Assembly: GCA_026770025.1 (NCBI GenBank)
Contig: JAMXDE010000010.1
Coordinates: 1,922,001 to 1,986,000, forward strand
Direction: 5' to 3'
Origin: Craspedostauros australis
Lineage: Eukaryota > Bacillariophyta > Bacillariophyceae > Mastogloiales > Achnanthaceae
Length of the DNA: 64,000 nt
Shown: positions 11,363 through 22,330 of the stretch, piece after piece
Layout: every line of letters begins with the position of its first letter
Numbering within the stretch: the first letter of the stretch is position 1
The notes under the pieces: generated by a model
Databases searched by the model: none
The model's input: only the letters and a program-made list of their open reading frames with translations
Told to the model about the DNA's origin: nothing
Translations under genes and position numbers: made by a program

Positions 11363-12478
11363 ATGTCCTACAGATTCACCGTCCCTTTCAGCTACCGCTC
11401 GAACGGCGCTGCTGCTCCCGCTCCTGTCAACATGACGCAGCCACTACTCAACTGGCGCATGAACCCCGACCAAAGCTACAGCGATTGGACGCTCTATGTC
11501 ACGGTCCGGGAGACCGGCATCACGTCGACCTACCACCTTCACAAGTGCATCGTCGGAGCGGGTCCGCGCAAGAGCGACTTTCTCATCTCCTGCTTCCAAG
11601 CGCAAGAGGAGATGGATGATGACGAATCGTCGTCTCCACCCAAACGGAAGACCAGACGCGATGCCACGCGCGGGGACAATCACGCGGTCTCACCGAACAA
11701 CGCAGTTGACAATGCATCAGCTGACACGGTGGCGAAAACCGTCACGGCCGACGACAATGAGGACGCGATGGAAGTGACCAAAACTGAGGAAACCGACGCC
11801 GTTCCATCATCATCATCAACAGCCAACGAAAGTGATGCGAAGCTTCCTCTCCCCGCCGCGAAAGTGTTGCCATTGGTGGAGTCGGTCCGGCAGAATGACG
11901 ACGGCTACCACCGCGTCACCGAGTCCACCGACTCGGCCTTCGCCTCCGCAGATCAGCGCGATACGACCCACGTCACCCTCGGCTTCGACGCGGCGCAGGC
12001 TCTCCCGTTGCTCCTCGACTTCATCTACCCGGAGGTCAAGTTCGCCATGGATCAGGACAACCTCACCGTCACCACCGCCATCCAACTCCACAACGTGGCA
12101 GACTTCTTCCAGGTCGAGGGCCTCATCGATCCCATCAAGAACTTCCTGCGCCGCAAACTAGAATGGTCCAACCTCGTCGACTACGTCCACGCCACGCGCG
12201 ATCACGAGCGTTTCACCCAATGCTACAACTTCATCGCCACGGACATTGCGGCACGTGAGTTTTCCAGCAACTTTGGAGAAAACAGCGAGGAGTACTACCA
12301 GCGCTACACGCAGAACGTCCCCGATTTCCTCTCGCTTGCCTACGACGTCATCACCGGCAAGGGCCACGATTTGCGTTACGAGCTGAACTGCTACTGGGGT
12401 GAGCAGGAGGCAGGTACGGGCAACAACAACAACAATCAGGACGACGTGGTTGTTGACGACGACGATGATGACTACTAA
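11363..12478 (+). CDS. BTB/POZ-domain protein with an acidic insertion
   Basis: 371 residues from the ATG at 11363; an in-frame ATG at 11258 would add 35 residues of non-conserved character. The first BTB half reads SDWTLYVTVRETGITSTYHL with HKCIVGAGPRKSDFL following. An insertion of roughly 120 residues rich in Asp, Glu and Ser (about 85-200) then splits the fold. The second half resumes with ALPLLLDFIYPE and LHNVADFFQVEGLI, and helices like the BACK extension follow (KLEWSNLVDYVHATRDHERF). The tail ends in Asn and Asp runs. BTB domains dimerise or recruit Cullin-3, so an adaptor role is likely; no Kelch, MATH or zinc-finger partner domain is present. Confidence 0.8.
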   Translation: MSYRFTVPFSYRSNGAAAPAPVNMTQPLLNWRMNPDQSYSDWTLYVTVRETGITSTYHLHKCIVGAGPRKSDFLISCFQAQEEMDDDESSSPPKRKTRRDATRGDNHAVSPNNAVDNASADTVAKTVTADDNEDAMEVTKTEETDAVPSSSSTANESDAKLPLPAAKVLPLVESVRQNDDGYHRVTESTDSAFASADQRDTTHVTLGFDAAQALPLLLDFIYPEVKFAMDQDNLTVTTAIQLHNVADFFQVEGLIDPIKNFLRRKLEWSNLVDYVHATRDHERFTQCYNFIATDIAAREFSSNFGENSEEYYQRYTQNVPDFLSLAYDVITGKGHDLRYELNCYWGEQEAGTGNNNNNQDDVVVDDDDDDY

Positions 12479-12886
12479 ATCAATCGCAGCTCAGTCTTCT
12501 CCAACCTCCATCCGACGAAGAGTTCGGTCGGTGTACTTGATACGAGCATGTACATTCAGCCGACAAGACCACTACTCCGAAAAGGATACAACATACTTGT
12601 GCGCACGCACACGCATCTACCAAATTAAGCACACCATGAGTAGAGTAGAAAGAGAGCATACTCTAAGTACTCTATTCAAATAACAGAACCACTTTACCCA
12701 AGAACAACATGTCTGATCACTGGATGCCCGTAGTCATTAGGTCCTTCGCTGCTGGACTTCATGCTTATGCGGACAATGATGCAACGTGACGCAATCCAAG
12801 TGGAGTACGAATACATCGTCGTGCTATACGTACGTGTAGAATTGGATTTGTATAGTACCACACCATACTTTTTAGCTTACAATGCT
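12479..12886. other. Convergent 3' region between the BTB and GlnRS genes
   Basis: Nothing recognisable apart from short AGAGTA/TACTCT palindromic motifs near 12640-12680; presumably both 3' UTRs and terminators. Confidence 0.45.
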
Positions 12887-15800
12887 CTACGAGATGTTAG
12901 CATCCTTCAACGACTTTGGTTTGACGGGACCAGCGGATGTCAGCAATCGACAGGCGGTGCCGTCCTCGGCAACCCAAGTGGCTTCTCCGTCCGCATTCGC
13001 CCTCAGCGCTGCCTTCACCCGATCAAAGGCCTTCAAGGCACCCTTCGATTTCATCATCGGATCTGGATCCGTCGGGTCTTTGCCTTCCACATTCAGCAAT
13101 TCACCGTTTGGCACATCCGTTGGCACCTTCAGCAGCTCCACCGTCTCACCTTCCTCCTTGCCATCAGTCGCGGCAAGCAGCATGGCGGAGCTTTCGATGC
13201 CCCGCATCTTCGATGGCTTCAGATTGGTCACGGCGACGATCTTCGCACCGACCAGCTCCTCGATGGGAATCAATCCGGCGAGACCGGCAACCACCGTGCG
13301 TGGTTCCGGCGTCGTGCCATCCTCACCGACGTCTCCGCAATCCACCTTGCAGACAAGGAGGCTGTCGGCGTCGGGATGCTGCTCGGCCTCCAGGATCGTC
13401 GCGGCGCGCAGTGCCACGCGCAGGACGTCTTCGGCTGGCTTGGCATTGTTGTTGCCGCCGCCGCCCTTCTTCCTCTGCTGCTGTTGCTGTTGATGTTGCT
13501 TTTGTTTCTGTTTGCCACCCTTCTTGTTGTTGTTGTTGCCGTTGTTTCCACCGGCAGCTCCCCACGTATCTCTCAACGTCACGACTCTGTTGAAGACAAG
13601 ATTGTCATCGCCCGTGGTGTCCTTGTCGACGGCGAAGTATCCGCTGCGTTCGAACTGGTACGCCAAAGAACCTGGGTAGATTATATCTCCACCATCGTCC
13701 TTGGTCTTGCTGACTTGTTCCAACAGTCCCTCAACATCCTTCGCCACACTGGGTTCCACCATAACGTTCTTGAGCACTTGTAACGAATCCGGGTTGAGAT
13801 CCTTCAGGAAGTCCCCACTCTCCTTCCCAGGTTCCTCCGTGGTGAACAAGCGATCGTACTGATTGACTTGACACGTCACGCCAGTCGACGCCTCCACCCA
13901 ATGGATAATTCCCTTGACGCGCTTCATGCCCTCGGGTGTGACACCAGCGCGTGTATCGGGATAATACGTGCATTTCAATTCGATGGGTTCCTCCGTTTCT
14001 GGATCTCTCACGATCTCATCGCATCGAATGACATACGCATACCTCAAACGGACTTGCTGATTGGGCAGCAGACGCTTGAAGCCCTTTGGTGGCTGACCTT
14101 CGGTGGCCTTGCCTTCTGGGCCCTCCGTGTCGAAGAAGTCCGATCGTTCAATGAAGACCTCCTTGCCGAATGGAATGACACGTTCGCCCATCTCATCCTT
14201 CTTGGGATGGCATGGAACAGTGAAGTCCTCGAGGCCGTCTGCGTTGTTTTGCAAGTTGGTTTGGCAGTGAGTCGGTTAGGTGAAGTTGGGTAAGAATATG
14301 CGTTTGCATTAAACATGGGTGGATGACATGCCGTTGGAGTAGTGCCATACCAGCTCCGCGCAGAAACGCACAACACATGCGTTCGAGTGTATTGTGAACT
14401 GACTATCGTCATCGTCGTCGTCATTGCCGTCGCCATCGTCGTTATCGATGTCATCGAAAGCAAGCAATGCAGTAAACATCGCAGCAGCAGAACGCAGATG
14501 CCAACGAATATCCAATGTAGCATCCAACAACGACTCTCACCTTGATCCCAATTCGTAATGGTAACCTTCAACGGTTTCAGCACGCAAAATGCACGCTTGC
14601 AGGCATCGTCCATCTCCAACCGCACGCAGTCCTCCAAATTGGAAAAGGCAATATTCGAATCGGTCTTGGAGATGCCAACACGTTCGCAGAACAATCGCAG
14701 GGCCGACGGCGGCACACCGCGACGGCGCATTCCCGACAAGGTCGGCATGCGTGGGTCGTCCCATCCGCTGACGTGCTTCTGTTCGACGAGCTGAATGAGC
14801 TTACGCTTCGATAGCACGGTGCTTTGGATGTTGAGACGGCTGAATTCGATCTGCTGTGGTTTGGCGCCGATGAGTCCTGTGGGCAGGAGCTTGTCGACGG
14901 TCCAATCGTAGAAGGGTCTGTGATCTTCGAACTCCAGCGTGCACAGGGAATGGGTGATGCTCTCCAGCGCATCCGAGATGGGGTGGGAGAAGTCGTACAT
15001 GGGGTAGATGCACCACTTGTCGCCAGTCGATTGGTGAGATTCGTGCTTGATGCGGTACAGCGTTGGATCTCTCATGTTGATGTTGGGTGACGCCATATCG
15101 ATCTTTGCACGCAGCACATGCTCTCCTTCCTTGCAATCTCCGTCTTTCATCTGGGTTGAGATGTGGATCGTTCATGGCGGATTCAATAGCAGAAGAGTGA
15201 GTGCGGTACGAGAAGGCACATAGGTTTCGCGTGTGCGTGGATGCGTAGATGCATGCATGCATGACTTTCAATCGCTCACACTCCAAGTGATCGCCTTCGA
15301 AGCCGCCGATATTTCCACCCCATCACCTGGACATTATCTGCCGCCACCTGATATCATGATGTCATGCAAATACCCGACGACGCACAAAGGAATGAATCCG
15401 ACATACTCGTACCTTCTGGAACAATTCAAGATTCTCTTCGATACTGCGAGTGCGATACGGTGACTCCTTGCCCGGCTCGGTCAACGACCCACGGTACTCT
15501 CGCATTTCCTCGGCCGTCAAAGATTCCACGTACGCATCACCTGACTTGATCAGCGCCACAGCGCAATCGTAAATGGTGCCGAAGTTATCCGACGTGTACC
15601 GCACGGAACCCTCCCATGGATCCGCAGCTTGATGCAAACCCGATTGAATCCAGCGCACGTCTTCCAAAATGGATTGCACGTACTCCTCATCCTCCTTGGT
15701 GGGATTGGTATCGTCCATGCGCATGTTGCAATTGCCACCGAACATGCGGGCGACGGCGAAATTGAAGCTAACCGCCTTGGCGTGTCCCAGATGCAAGTAG

Positions 15801-16018
15801 CCATTGGGTTCGGGCGGGAAGCGCGTGGTGATGGTGCCGTCGAACTCCTTGGCAGTGGTGGTGTCATCGTTGGCGTCGTCGGTTTGAGCGATGGTCGGCA
15901 CGATGCCGGTCTCCTCCTGGATGATCTTGGTGATGAAGTTGGGCGCGTATGCGAATCCGGACGCTTGCTGGGCCAGGCAGAGCCAGGCGAACGCGGCGCT
16001 GGCAGTGACGATCTTCAT
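12887..16018 (-). CDS. Glutaminyl-tRNA synthetase with plastid-type presequence and C-terminal EMAP-II-like tRNA-binding domain
   Basis: Three exons (16018-15413, 15150-14541, 14238-12887) give 855 residues. Donors are GTACGA and GTGAGA; acceptors are CAG. The N-terminus is a signal peptide with ASGFAYAP (residues 19-26). The class I core has [14 protein letters not shown] (HIGH motif, 76-79), [12 protein letters not shown] and the KMSKS equivalent LSKRK (about 315-319), with GlnRS-like flanks [19 protein letters not shown] and [15 protein letters not shown]. The two beta-barrel anticodon-binding domains continue to about residue 635. A Gly/Asn/Lys/Gln linker follows, then an OB-fold of the EMAP-II/Arc1p type at about 676-800 ([36 protein letters not shown]). 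It attaches Gln to tRNA-Gln. Plastid, mitochondrial or dual location cannot be decided here; GlnRS in a plastid would be unusual. Confidence 0.92.
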
Positions 16019-17228
16019 TGTGGATGGAGGATCTTTTTCGTTTTCGAGGGGAGGCAACAGTTGTGTGGTTCTGTGGTGCTCTGGAGTATTCTGATGAGTA
16101 TGCAATCAAGAGCTTGTGGTGGAAGTTGATGTTGTGTGTTGGGATTGGATGGAATGACGCCTCGAACAATGGACTCTGCAGTCAAATCAAGTTAAGTCAG
16201 CTCAACCTAACTCAACCTAACTTAACCTTACTCAACTCAACTCAACTCAACTCAGCCAAACCAAGGCCAAGTCAAGGTATAATAGCTTGGAAGAAAAGAT
16301 CGGGTTGATGAATGAGCGCGATCGGCAGTTGCTTCGATTGTGTCAGTGATCAGAACTTTGTTCTGCCGAACAGAATCGGAACAATGATACTCTCTTGTCG
16401 ACGAAGGAAAGGAACGCACAACGAGTGATTCTGATGGCACATGCGTTTGCGTCTCAGAAACGATGGCGATGATGATGATGATGATGTGGTCGCGCTGATG
16501 TCGGTGGCTGACTGTGTGCGATGTCGGATGCTCTGTCCCTCTTGCGAATGCACAACACATCAATTCCAACCAAACAAATCCAAACGTCAACAGACACCAA
16601 CGCAAAGCACACAAAACGGATCCACTTTTTGTCTGCACCATGCTTGTGCACCACTGGCATCACCCAGCAGAGTGACGTGTTTGTGCGACACAAAGGATCA
16701 AAGTCGAGAATGCGATGTATTTCCATTCGTGGATGTTCCATTCGATCCCTCCGTGTTTCAAAATGTCTGAATTTGACGCCTCCTTGCGTCCGCGACAAAA
16801 AAACGGTCCCATCAAATGACAAAGCCAACCACATGGAAGTCACATCCGATGCAACACCAACGCAACTGAACACGGTTGAGCACTCCATAGATCATGCCAC
16901 AGTGCAACACAATCCCTAACCCATCCCACTTCATACCATCTTGCTCGCACTCGTACTTTCGATCTTGCATCACCAAACATCCCATCACGCAGCGTTCCCA
17001 CAACGATGGTCCTGCCGTGCAAGACTCATCCTGAGCTTTGTTTCCCGGCGCGCTCTTGCGACCACAACCGTGCCGATTGAGCGACGCTACTTCTCATCAT
17101 TTGTTGCCTTTCCCATTCCACCGCAAAGCAAGCTGGGCTGCGATAAATCGTCGAAACAACCATCGCACATACCCAAAATCCATTGGCGTTCACTTCCCAA
17201 ACGCCGACATCTGAACAGGGCCACCACG
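16019..17228. other. Divergent intergenic region between GlnRS and the glycosyltransferase
   Basis: No convincing ORF. It contains a hexanucleotide-like CTCAAC array at 16198-16254 and must hold both promoters. An upstream open frame joined to the glycosyltransferase frame has no ATG before 17229. Confidence 0.5.
16198..16254. repeat. CTCAAC/CTAACTCAAC short tandem repeat
   Basis: About ten units of CTCAA(C) with CCTAA variants form a pyrimidine/adenine-biased tract upstream of the GlnRS gene. A much shorter similar stretch occurs near 36655. Confidence 0.7.
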
Positions 17229-18814
17229 ATGATGAGACTCGACCAGCAACGCCTCTTGATGTGCCACCGGCGATTTCGGATCGCCAACGTCCTCTGCCTC
17301 ATCGGTGTGGCGGTCACGCTGCTGTGGGCTGCTAATCTGTTCATCATGAATGAACTCAGCGAGATGCATGCCAGCCAGTACCGCAACAGAGGGTTGATGC
17401 CGACAATGCCATTGCGCGAAGGTGGGCGGGTGATACTCAACACAACGGCAAGCGCATCTTTGGAGCAGCAGAAACTGACGATATCGCTCCCGAGATTTCA
17501 TTTCGAATCGTCGGCACTGCCATCATCACTATCATCGACATCGTCAGTTCCAGAGTCACCGTCACGAGAGACTGAAAACGTTCACGCAAATGCACCGTAC
17601 CAGCACCAGCAGCAACAGCAACAGAGCTCGCACAACAACGGCAGCGAATCGAGCATTACGCAGGTCATTCTCGACAGTCAGCAGAACAAGCCATCCAACA
17701 TCTTGCACATCGTCACCACACGGTTCATGCAATTCCAGCCCCATCTCCTGCATCTGGGCGTGGCGAGACTGTGGCTGTTCGAGACGTTCTGCTTGCCACC
17801 CATGATCCATCAGCTGGAAAAAGATTTCGTGTGGGCCATCCTCGTCGATCCCGACCTGCCCGACATCCTCCTGCAGCACATGATGCAGCTGCTGCGACCC
17901 TACCCCAACTTCTACCTGATCCGCAGCAACAGCGCACGATTTACCATGGACGATCTGACGGCCACGCCGGTACGGACGGGCAACATCACGCACCTTCAGG
18001 AAATGCTGACCGATCCCCGACGCAACCTGGTGCTGCAAACACGCGTCGATGCCGACGACGGCATTCACCGTAAGACCATCTGGGCATTGCAAAACAAGGC
18101 GCGGCAGCTCATGCACGTGAACGCGGCCGGTTGGAAGATCATCTGCGCCAAATTGAACTACGAGTGGCGCAACATGAACATCATGCAAAGCACGTTGGCG
18201 TCAGAGAAGGTGGGATCGGGGAAACTCCGGATCGTGCAAGAACAGATTTGCATCACGCCGGGATTGACGATGGCGTACGCGCGCAACACGACCGCCGACA
18301 ATGCGCAGCCGCTGTTGATTCCGCCGCCCGTGCAGCACCAGCTGATCAATCGCAAATGGTCACCCTGCAAAGATCCGCCGCATGCCTCCTCCGCCAACTG
18401 CTGGACGAGATTGCCCGGCTTCCCGGCCGCCATCCGTTCCCGCACCATCACAAGCGCCGGCATGAGCCGCATCAACGCCGAACCGAAACACGACAACTCC
18501 ACGGACACCCTGTGGAGACTCCTGAGTCGCGACTACCACATCCCGCGCGATCACGCTCAGCAAACGTCGGGCTATTTGCACGATCATTTGCAAGACATTG
18601 TGAAAGACAATTTGGATGGGCAGTGGTACGTCTTTGTGGAGCGTTGTCATTGTATGATTGTTGCACTGGTTTCTAATCGGCTTTACTTGACTCACTTTGT
18701 ATCTTTCGTATCCACAGCTCACATGGCCACAGTTGCAAGAAAAGCAGCAAGAAGAAGTTGGAATCGGTGCTGGATCAGACCTGGAATGATACGAGGGTGT
18801 TGTGGCAGCCGTAA
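17229..18814 (+). CDS. Type II membrane glycosyltransferase-like protein (putative rhamnosyltransferase family, PF11316-like)
   Basis: Exons 17229-18625 and 18718-18814, 497 residues; donor GTACGT at 18626, acceptor CCACAG ending 18717. Splicing replaces a short read-through with a basic tail (CSHGHSCKKSSKKKLESVL). The start is the first ATG in frame. A cytoplasmic Arg-rich head is followed by one signal anchor (about 19-40, ANVLCLIGVAVTLLWAANLF), then a Ser/Gln stem to about 150. The lumenal domain begins HIVTTRFMQFQPHLLHLG and has FVWAILVDPDLP and TRVDADDGIHRKT (about 272); the acidic Asp cluster is a probable metal/nucleotide-sugar site. This pattern matches proteins annotated as putative rhamnosyltransferases in bacteria and stramenopiles. 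Golgi location and sugar transfer to glycans are inferred; the donor sugar is unknown. Confidence 0.72.
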
Positions 18815-19069
18815 ATAATAATAGAATAGAGCAGCATGTATTGTACGGGGATAGGCCTTTATGTACGTGACATGACTCAAACAGCAAACAGCGAAAACGC
18901 CGAAAATCCAACACAGAGTGGCCTGAATGGCTGGCTCTGCTTCAACAAGGGAAGTTTGGCGCAAGCGCAGAGCCCAAACACAACACACCAAACTGGGATG
19001 AATCAAGTTGATTCGATCACTTCACTTCACGCAGCTCGCCAAATAGCCTCGCTCACCTCCGCATCCACA

Positions 19070-20071
19070 ATGAAACGCCGACTTGGAGAGGCGCCATCGC
19101 AACAGCGTTCGAATGCTGCACCAGCAGAGTGCAAGCGCGATCGCAGGCAAGGCGAAGGATCGACAGCGGCGAGCGAAGGCCATGACAAGGAGAACGCCAG
19201 CGACGACGCCTTCCTGTGGACGGAGCAGTTCCATAGGCACTTCGCGAGCGCCATCTACGAGATCGGCGTGGCCAATTCGTCGCCGGCCGTCATCCACGAG
19301 AACATGATGCAGCGCGACAACGCCAACATCACCAGCGAGCGCATCAAGAGCAAGCTGCAGAAGTATCGCAACAACAAGCAGAAGTCGAAGCAGACCTTCC
19401 TGGAGGAGTACGACACCTTCCTGCAGAAGGCCAGCGCCATCGAGATGGCGGCCGCGACGAACCAGAATGCCATGCTGCCGCCGTCCGTCGTGCTCGAGAT
19501 GATGGGCAACGCGCAGAAGCAGCGCCCGTTGGTGGGTGGCGACGTGGCGGCGTATTTGAGTTACTGCGTCATGAAGGACGAGCAGCGCAACAAGGCAGCG
19601 CGCAGTGCCGCCGTGCCCGCGGATCATTGCGCGGCAGAGGAGTTGTTGCCGACCAAGCGCCATCTCAAACGCGGCGCGATGGATTACATGGAGAAGTTTT
19701 CGGGCACCGGCATTTCGTTTCCGCAGCTGACGGATCAGGAGAAGGACACGTCTCTGGGCGTCTCCATCACATTCGTCATGGGCCTGTTCCTCTCCATGAC
19801 GCAGCATCTGGTGCAGGAGCGTGGGGATGAGGAACAGCCTGGAGATCCCGATGGCAGCGGGCATGCGAGTATTGGGGAGCATGAGGATGGACAGGGAATG
19901 GATCAGACGACGAATGCTGCCGACGGTAAGGCACCATCAGCAGCCGTTCGGCGAGTGCGTGTGCGTGGTGCGGACAGGGTTAATGCCATGCAGCAAGGCC
20001 GCCCGCAGGAGGTCGCTGGCGATCCGCCTCCGCTCCCCAGAATGGTAGAGGAAGAGGATGTGGCGAAATAG
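19070..20071 (+). CDS. Myb/GARP-like single-repeat DNA-binding protein
   Basis: 333 residues from the ATG at 19070; in-frame ATGs upstream (from 18836) would add up to 78 residues but start only 22 bp after the previous stop. After a basic, charged N-terminus comes a Myb-like helix-turn-helix: FLWTEQFHRHFASAIYEIGV, then ITSERIKSKLQKYRNNKQKSK. The recognition helix ends in the LQKYR signature of SHAQKYF/GARP (G2-like) proteins. Downstream, SLGVSITFVMGLFLSMTQHL is a hydrophobic helix, possibly for dimerisation, followed by an acidic then basic tail. A nuclear transcription factor is the likely role; target genes are unknown. Confidence 0.72.
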   Translation: MKRRLGEAPSQQRSNAAPAECKRDRRQGEGSTAASEGHDKENASDDAFLWTEQFHRHFASAIYEIGVANSSPAVIHENMMQRDNANITSERIKSKLQKYRNNKQKSKQTFLEEYDTFLQKASAIEMAAATNQNAMLPPSVVLEMMGNAQKQRPLVGGDVAAYLSYCVMKDEQRNKAARSAAVPADHCAAEELLPTKRHLKRGAMDYMEKFSGTGISFPQLTDQEKDTSLGVSITFVMGLFLSMTQHLVQERGDEEQPGDPDGSGHASIGEHEDGQGMDQTTNAADGKAPSAAVRRVRVRGADRVNAMQQGRPQEVAGDPPPLPRMVEEEDVAK

Positions 20072-22330
20072 AATAGAGTAGAGAACTCAACTATTCTAGA
20101 TTAGAGAGAGAAAGAGAGAGAGGAGAGCAGGCTCTATTGTGTGTTCGTGATCGTGCGCAGATCTGACGATCGGCCGTGTCGTTCCGCATTACAGAAGCCT
20201 GCAACTCCATCGGATCGAGTCAAGCCAAATCTGGAGTATGAGCAGAGGCTGTTCATGAGCAAGGGTGACCTTCGCTTCGTTTCATTGACGATCCCGCGAC
20301 TCGTTGCACCGACGAGCACTTCCTTCCTCGTGCATGCTTCTCGATCGACAGCACATCCAGAAGAGCGACACCAAAGGAGATGCCTTGTTCGTGGTCTGGG
20401 CTGGCACTGGAAGTACCTACAACTATCATCACCGTACACTGCTCCACGATCAGTTCGTGTCATACTGCATGCATCCACGAGAGCTGGTTTTGGCTACCAT
20501 GTTCTCCGCTCTCTCTCAAGGAACCAAAGTGTCAAGGGAAGGGTGACGATGGGAAGAGCTCACGCGACGGCGATGCAAGAACTCTTATCCAACGCGGACA
20601 AGAACCGCTTTGGAGGCATTCTGGACTCCTCTCCAGAGGCCACAAAAGCCACCCTGCATCAGAAACAAGGAGCGATCGAAACGAAGAGCAAGAAAGAAGG
20701 AACGCTCTTTGCACCACGCGTCCATCAAAACGGCGATGGATGGGAACTGGAGGCCACTCGCTCTTGTGGTCGCAATCGTAATTGCAACCGTAATTGTACC
20801 CACACGCTCTTCCTGTTGACACGATCATCACAAGAGTCCTCGGATTCGAGGCGGTTATTCTTGGAAGCGTGCTATGACCTTCGGACATTCTGAACATTTA
20901 ACTGAAGAATGACGGTTTATGGGGCCTCATCGATTGTGACAACACGCTGTGCGCCAAGATGATGAAATGTGAGGCAGCGCTTGAAGCACAAGTCATTCGC
21001 AATGACCACTCGTTTGGATGGATTGAAAAGCTTCTCTTGACTCGCACGACTAATACTATCCCGATCCACTTCTCCAATGACAACAACACAAAACGCTGTG
21101 CCACATGATCGAAGAACGATGGGGAATCGTGGATTGAAACCAATGCACGGGATTGCACATCCTTCGAATCCCTCATGTTCCAGGGGGCGCTTCCAGATGC
21201 AAACTTTGAAAACGGCTCCAAATCCCAGGAACACCATAGAAGACGCCGATTTCGGCGCCACCACGTCTCCCGCCTCACGCTGTGCGTGAAAGGGTTGGAC
21301 AACGGCAAATCGTTGACGTGGTTCTACGATCACAGGAATGCGCTGTAAAACCGCTCCAAATCCCACAAGGGAACCGCGGTAAAGACCATATATTGGTCGG
21401 ATTTTGCTTTGCTCACGCTTGAGGCGTGTTGTACGGTTTTGGGATCTGTCGAGTCAACCACTAATGGTATTACTAGAGCACGCCTTTCCCGTGTTGACTT
21501 GACGTTGCGCTTATTTACGTACGTGCTCGACATGTCGTGCACGGTGTGCCAATGCCAATGATGTCCGCTTTGCGCTCGTTCCACCCCTGTCGTGTCTGCT
21601 CCAAGACATGCCAATTTCCAGACCCACGACATCACATCGCTGTCTTCTTGTCAATATGGCCCGTACGACAGCCTCGCTTTCCGCACAAACCCTTGATTCG
21701 CAACAACCGTTTGTGTTCTTCCGGTTCCTCCTCCGTGCGGTTCCTGTTCACACCACCTTTGATCCAGGTGAGGGCTCCCAACAATATGCGCCATGCCTCG
21801 TGCTCTGGAGAGTCATTGGCTTTGATTCGCCAACTGCAGAACTCTACACGAGAAAAGGTCACACTCTCTTTGTTCCTGCCTGCCTGAGCGTCGCGTGACT
21901 CCCCAACGTTCCTCGCGATGTTCACCGCATTCTTTGCTGAGGACTCATGGCGCTGGCATCGCTACCGTTGTGGGCAGTGGTGGCGACCACAAACCCGTCC
22001 CTCCGCTCAACGTCGTTGTGGTTGGGTGGCCAAGATGCCTGGCTGATGTTGCCCTTCGTTTGTCCATGATGTAAACCGGGACTCTCTTGGGCAAGCGTTG
22101 GTGTCTCCTCGTCTCCGTCCTCCTGGACTGGCTATTCAGTGCGTCCCACATGCAACCACAACAAGGTAGTCCTTCAAACCTCCAACAGCAAAACAAAGCA
22201 CTAAAATTACTACCCCGTAATCAGGACACCCTAACAACACTCACTCAAACAGGCAAGGGGGGCATGTGGGATGAACCTTTTGTGCTTGCTAAAGTTGGGC
22301 TATTTGTTACTACTAAGTGGGACGGGCTAA
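20072..22330. other. Gene-poor stretch, possibly decayed mobile-element remains
   Basis: No intact gene is supportable. On the minus strand between 20917 and 21925 there are consecutive open stretches of about 149, 101 and 97 residues in different frames. One carries a Cys/His-containing tail (KGLCGKRGCRTGHID). The frame breaks and the neighbouring transposase suggest old transposon sequence, but no family can be named. A purine-rich GAGA tract lies at about 20102-20128. Confidence 0.35.

Noticed and set aside
12761..13783. 340-codon plus-strand frame
   Set aside because: Antisense shadow of the GlnRS last exon, whose protein is clearly homologous to known domains.
20141..20893. 250-codon plus-strand frame
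   Set aside because: No ATG at its start, no recognisable motif, and overlapping frames of similar length on the other strand.
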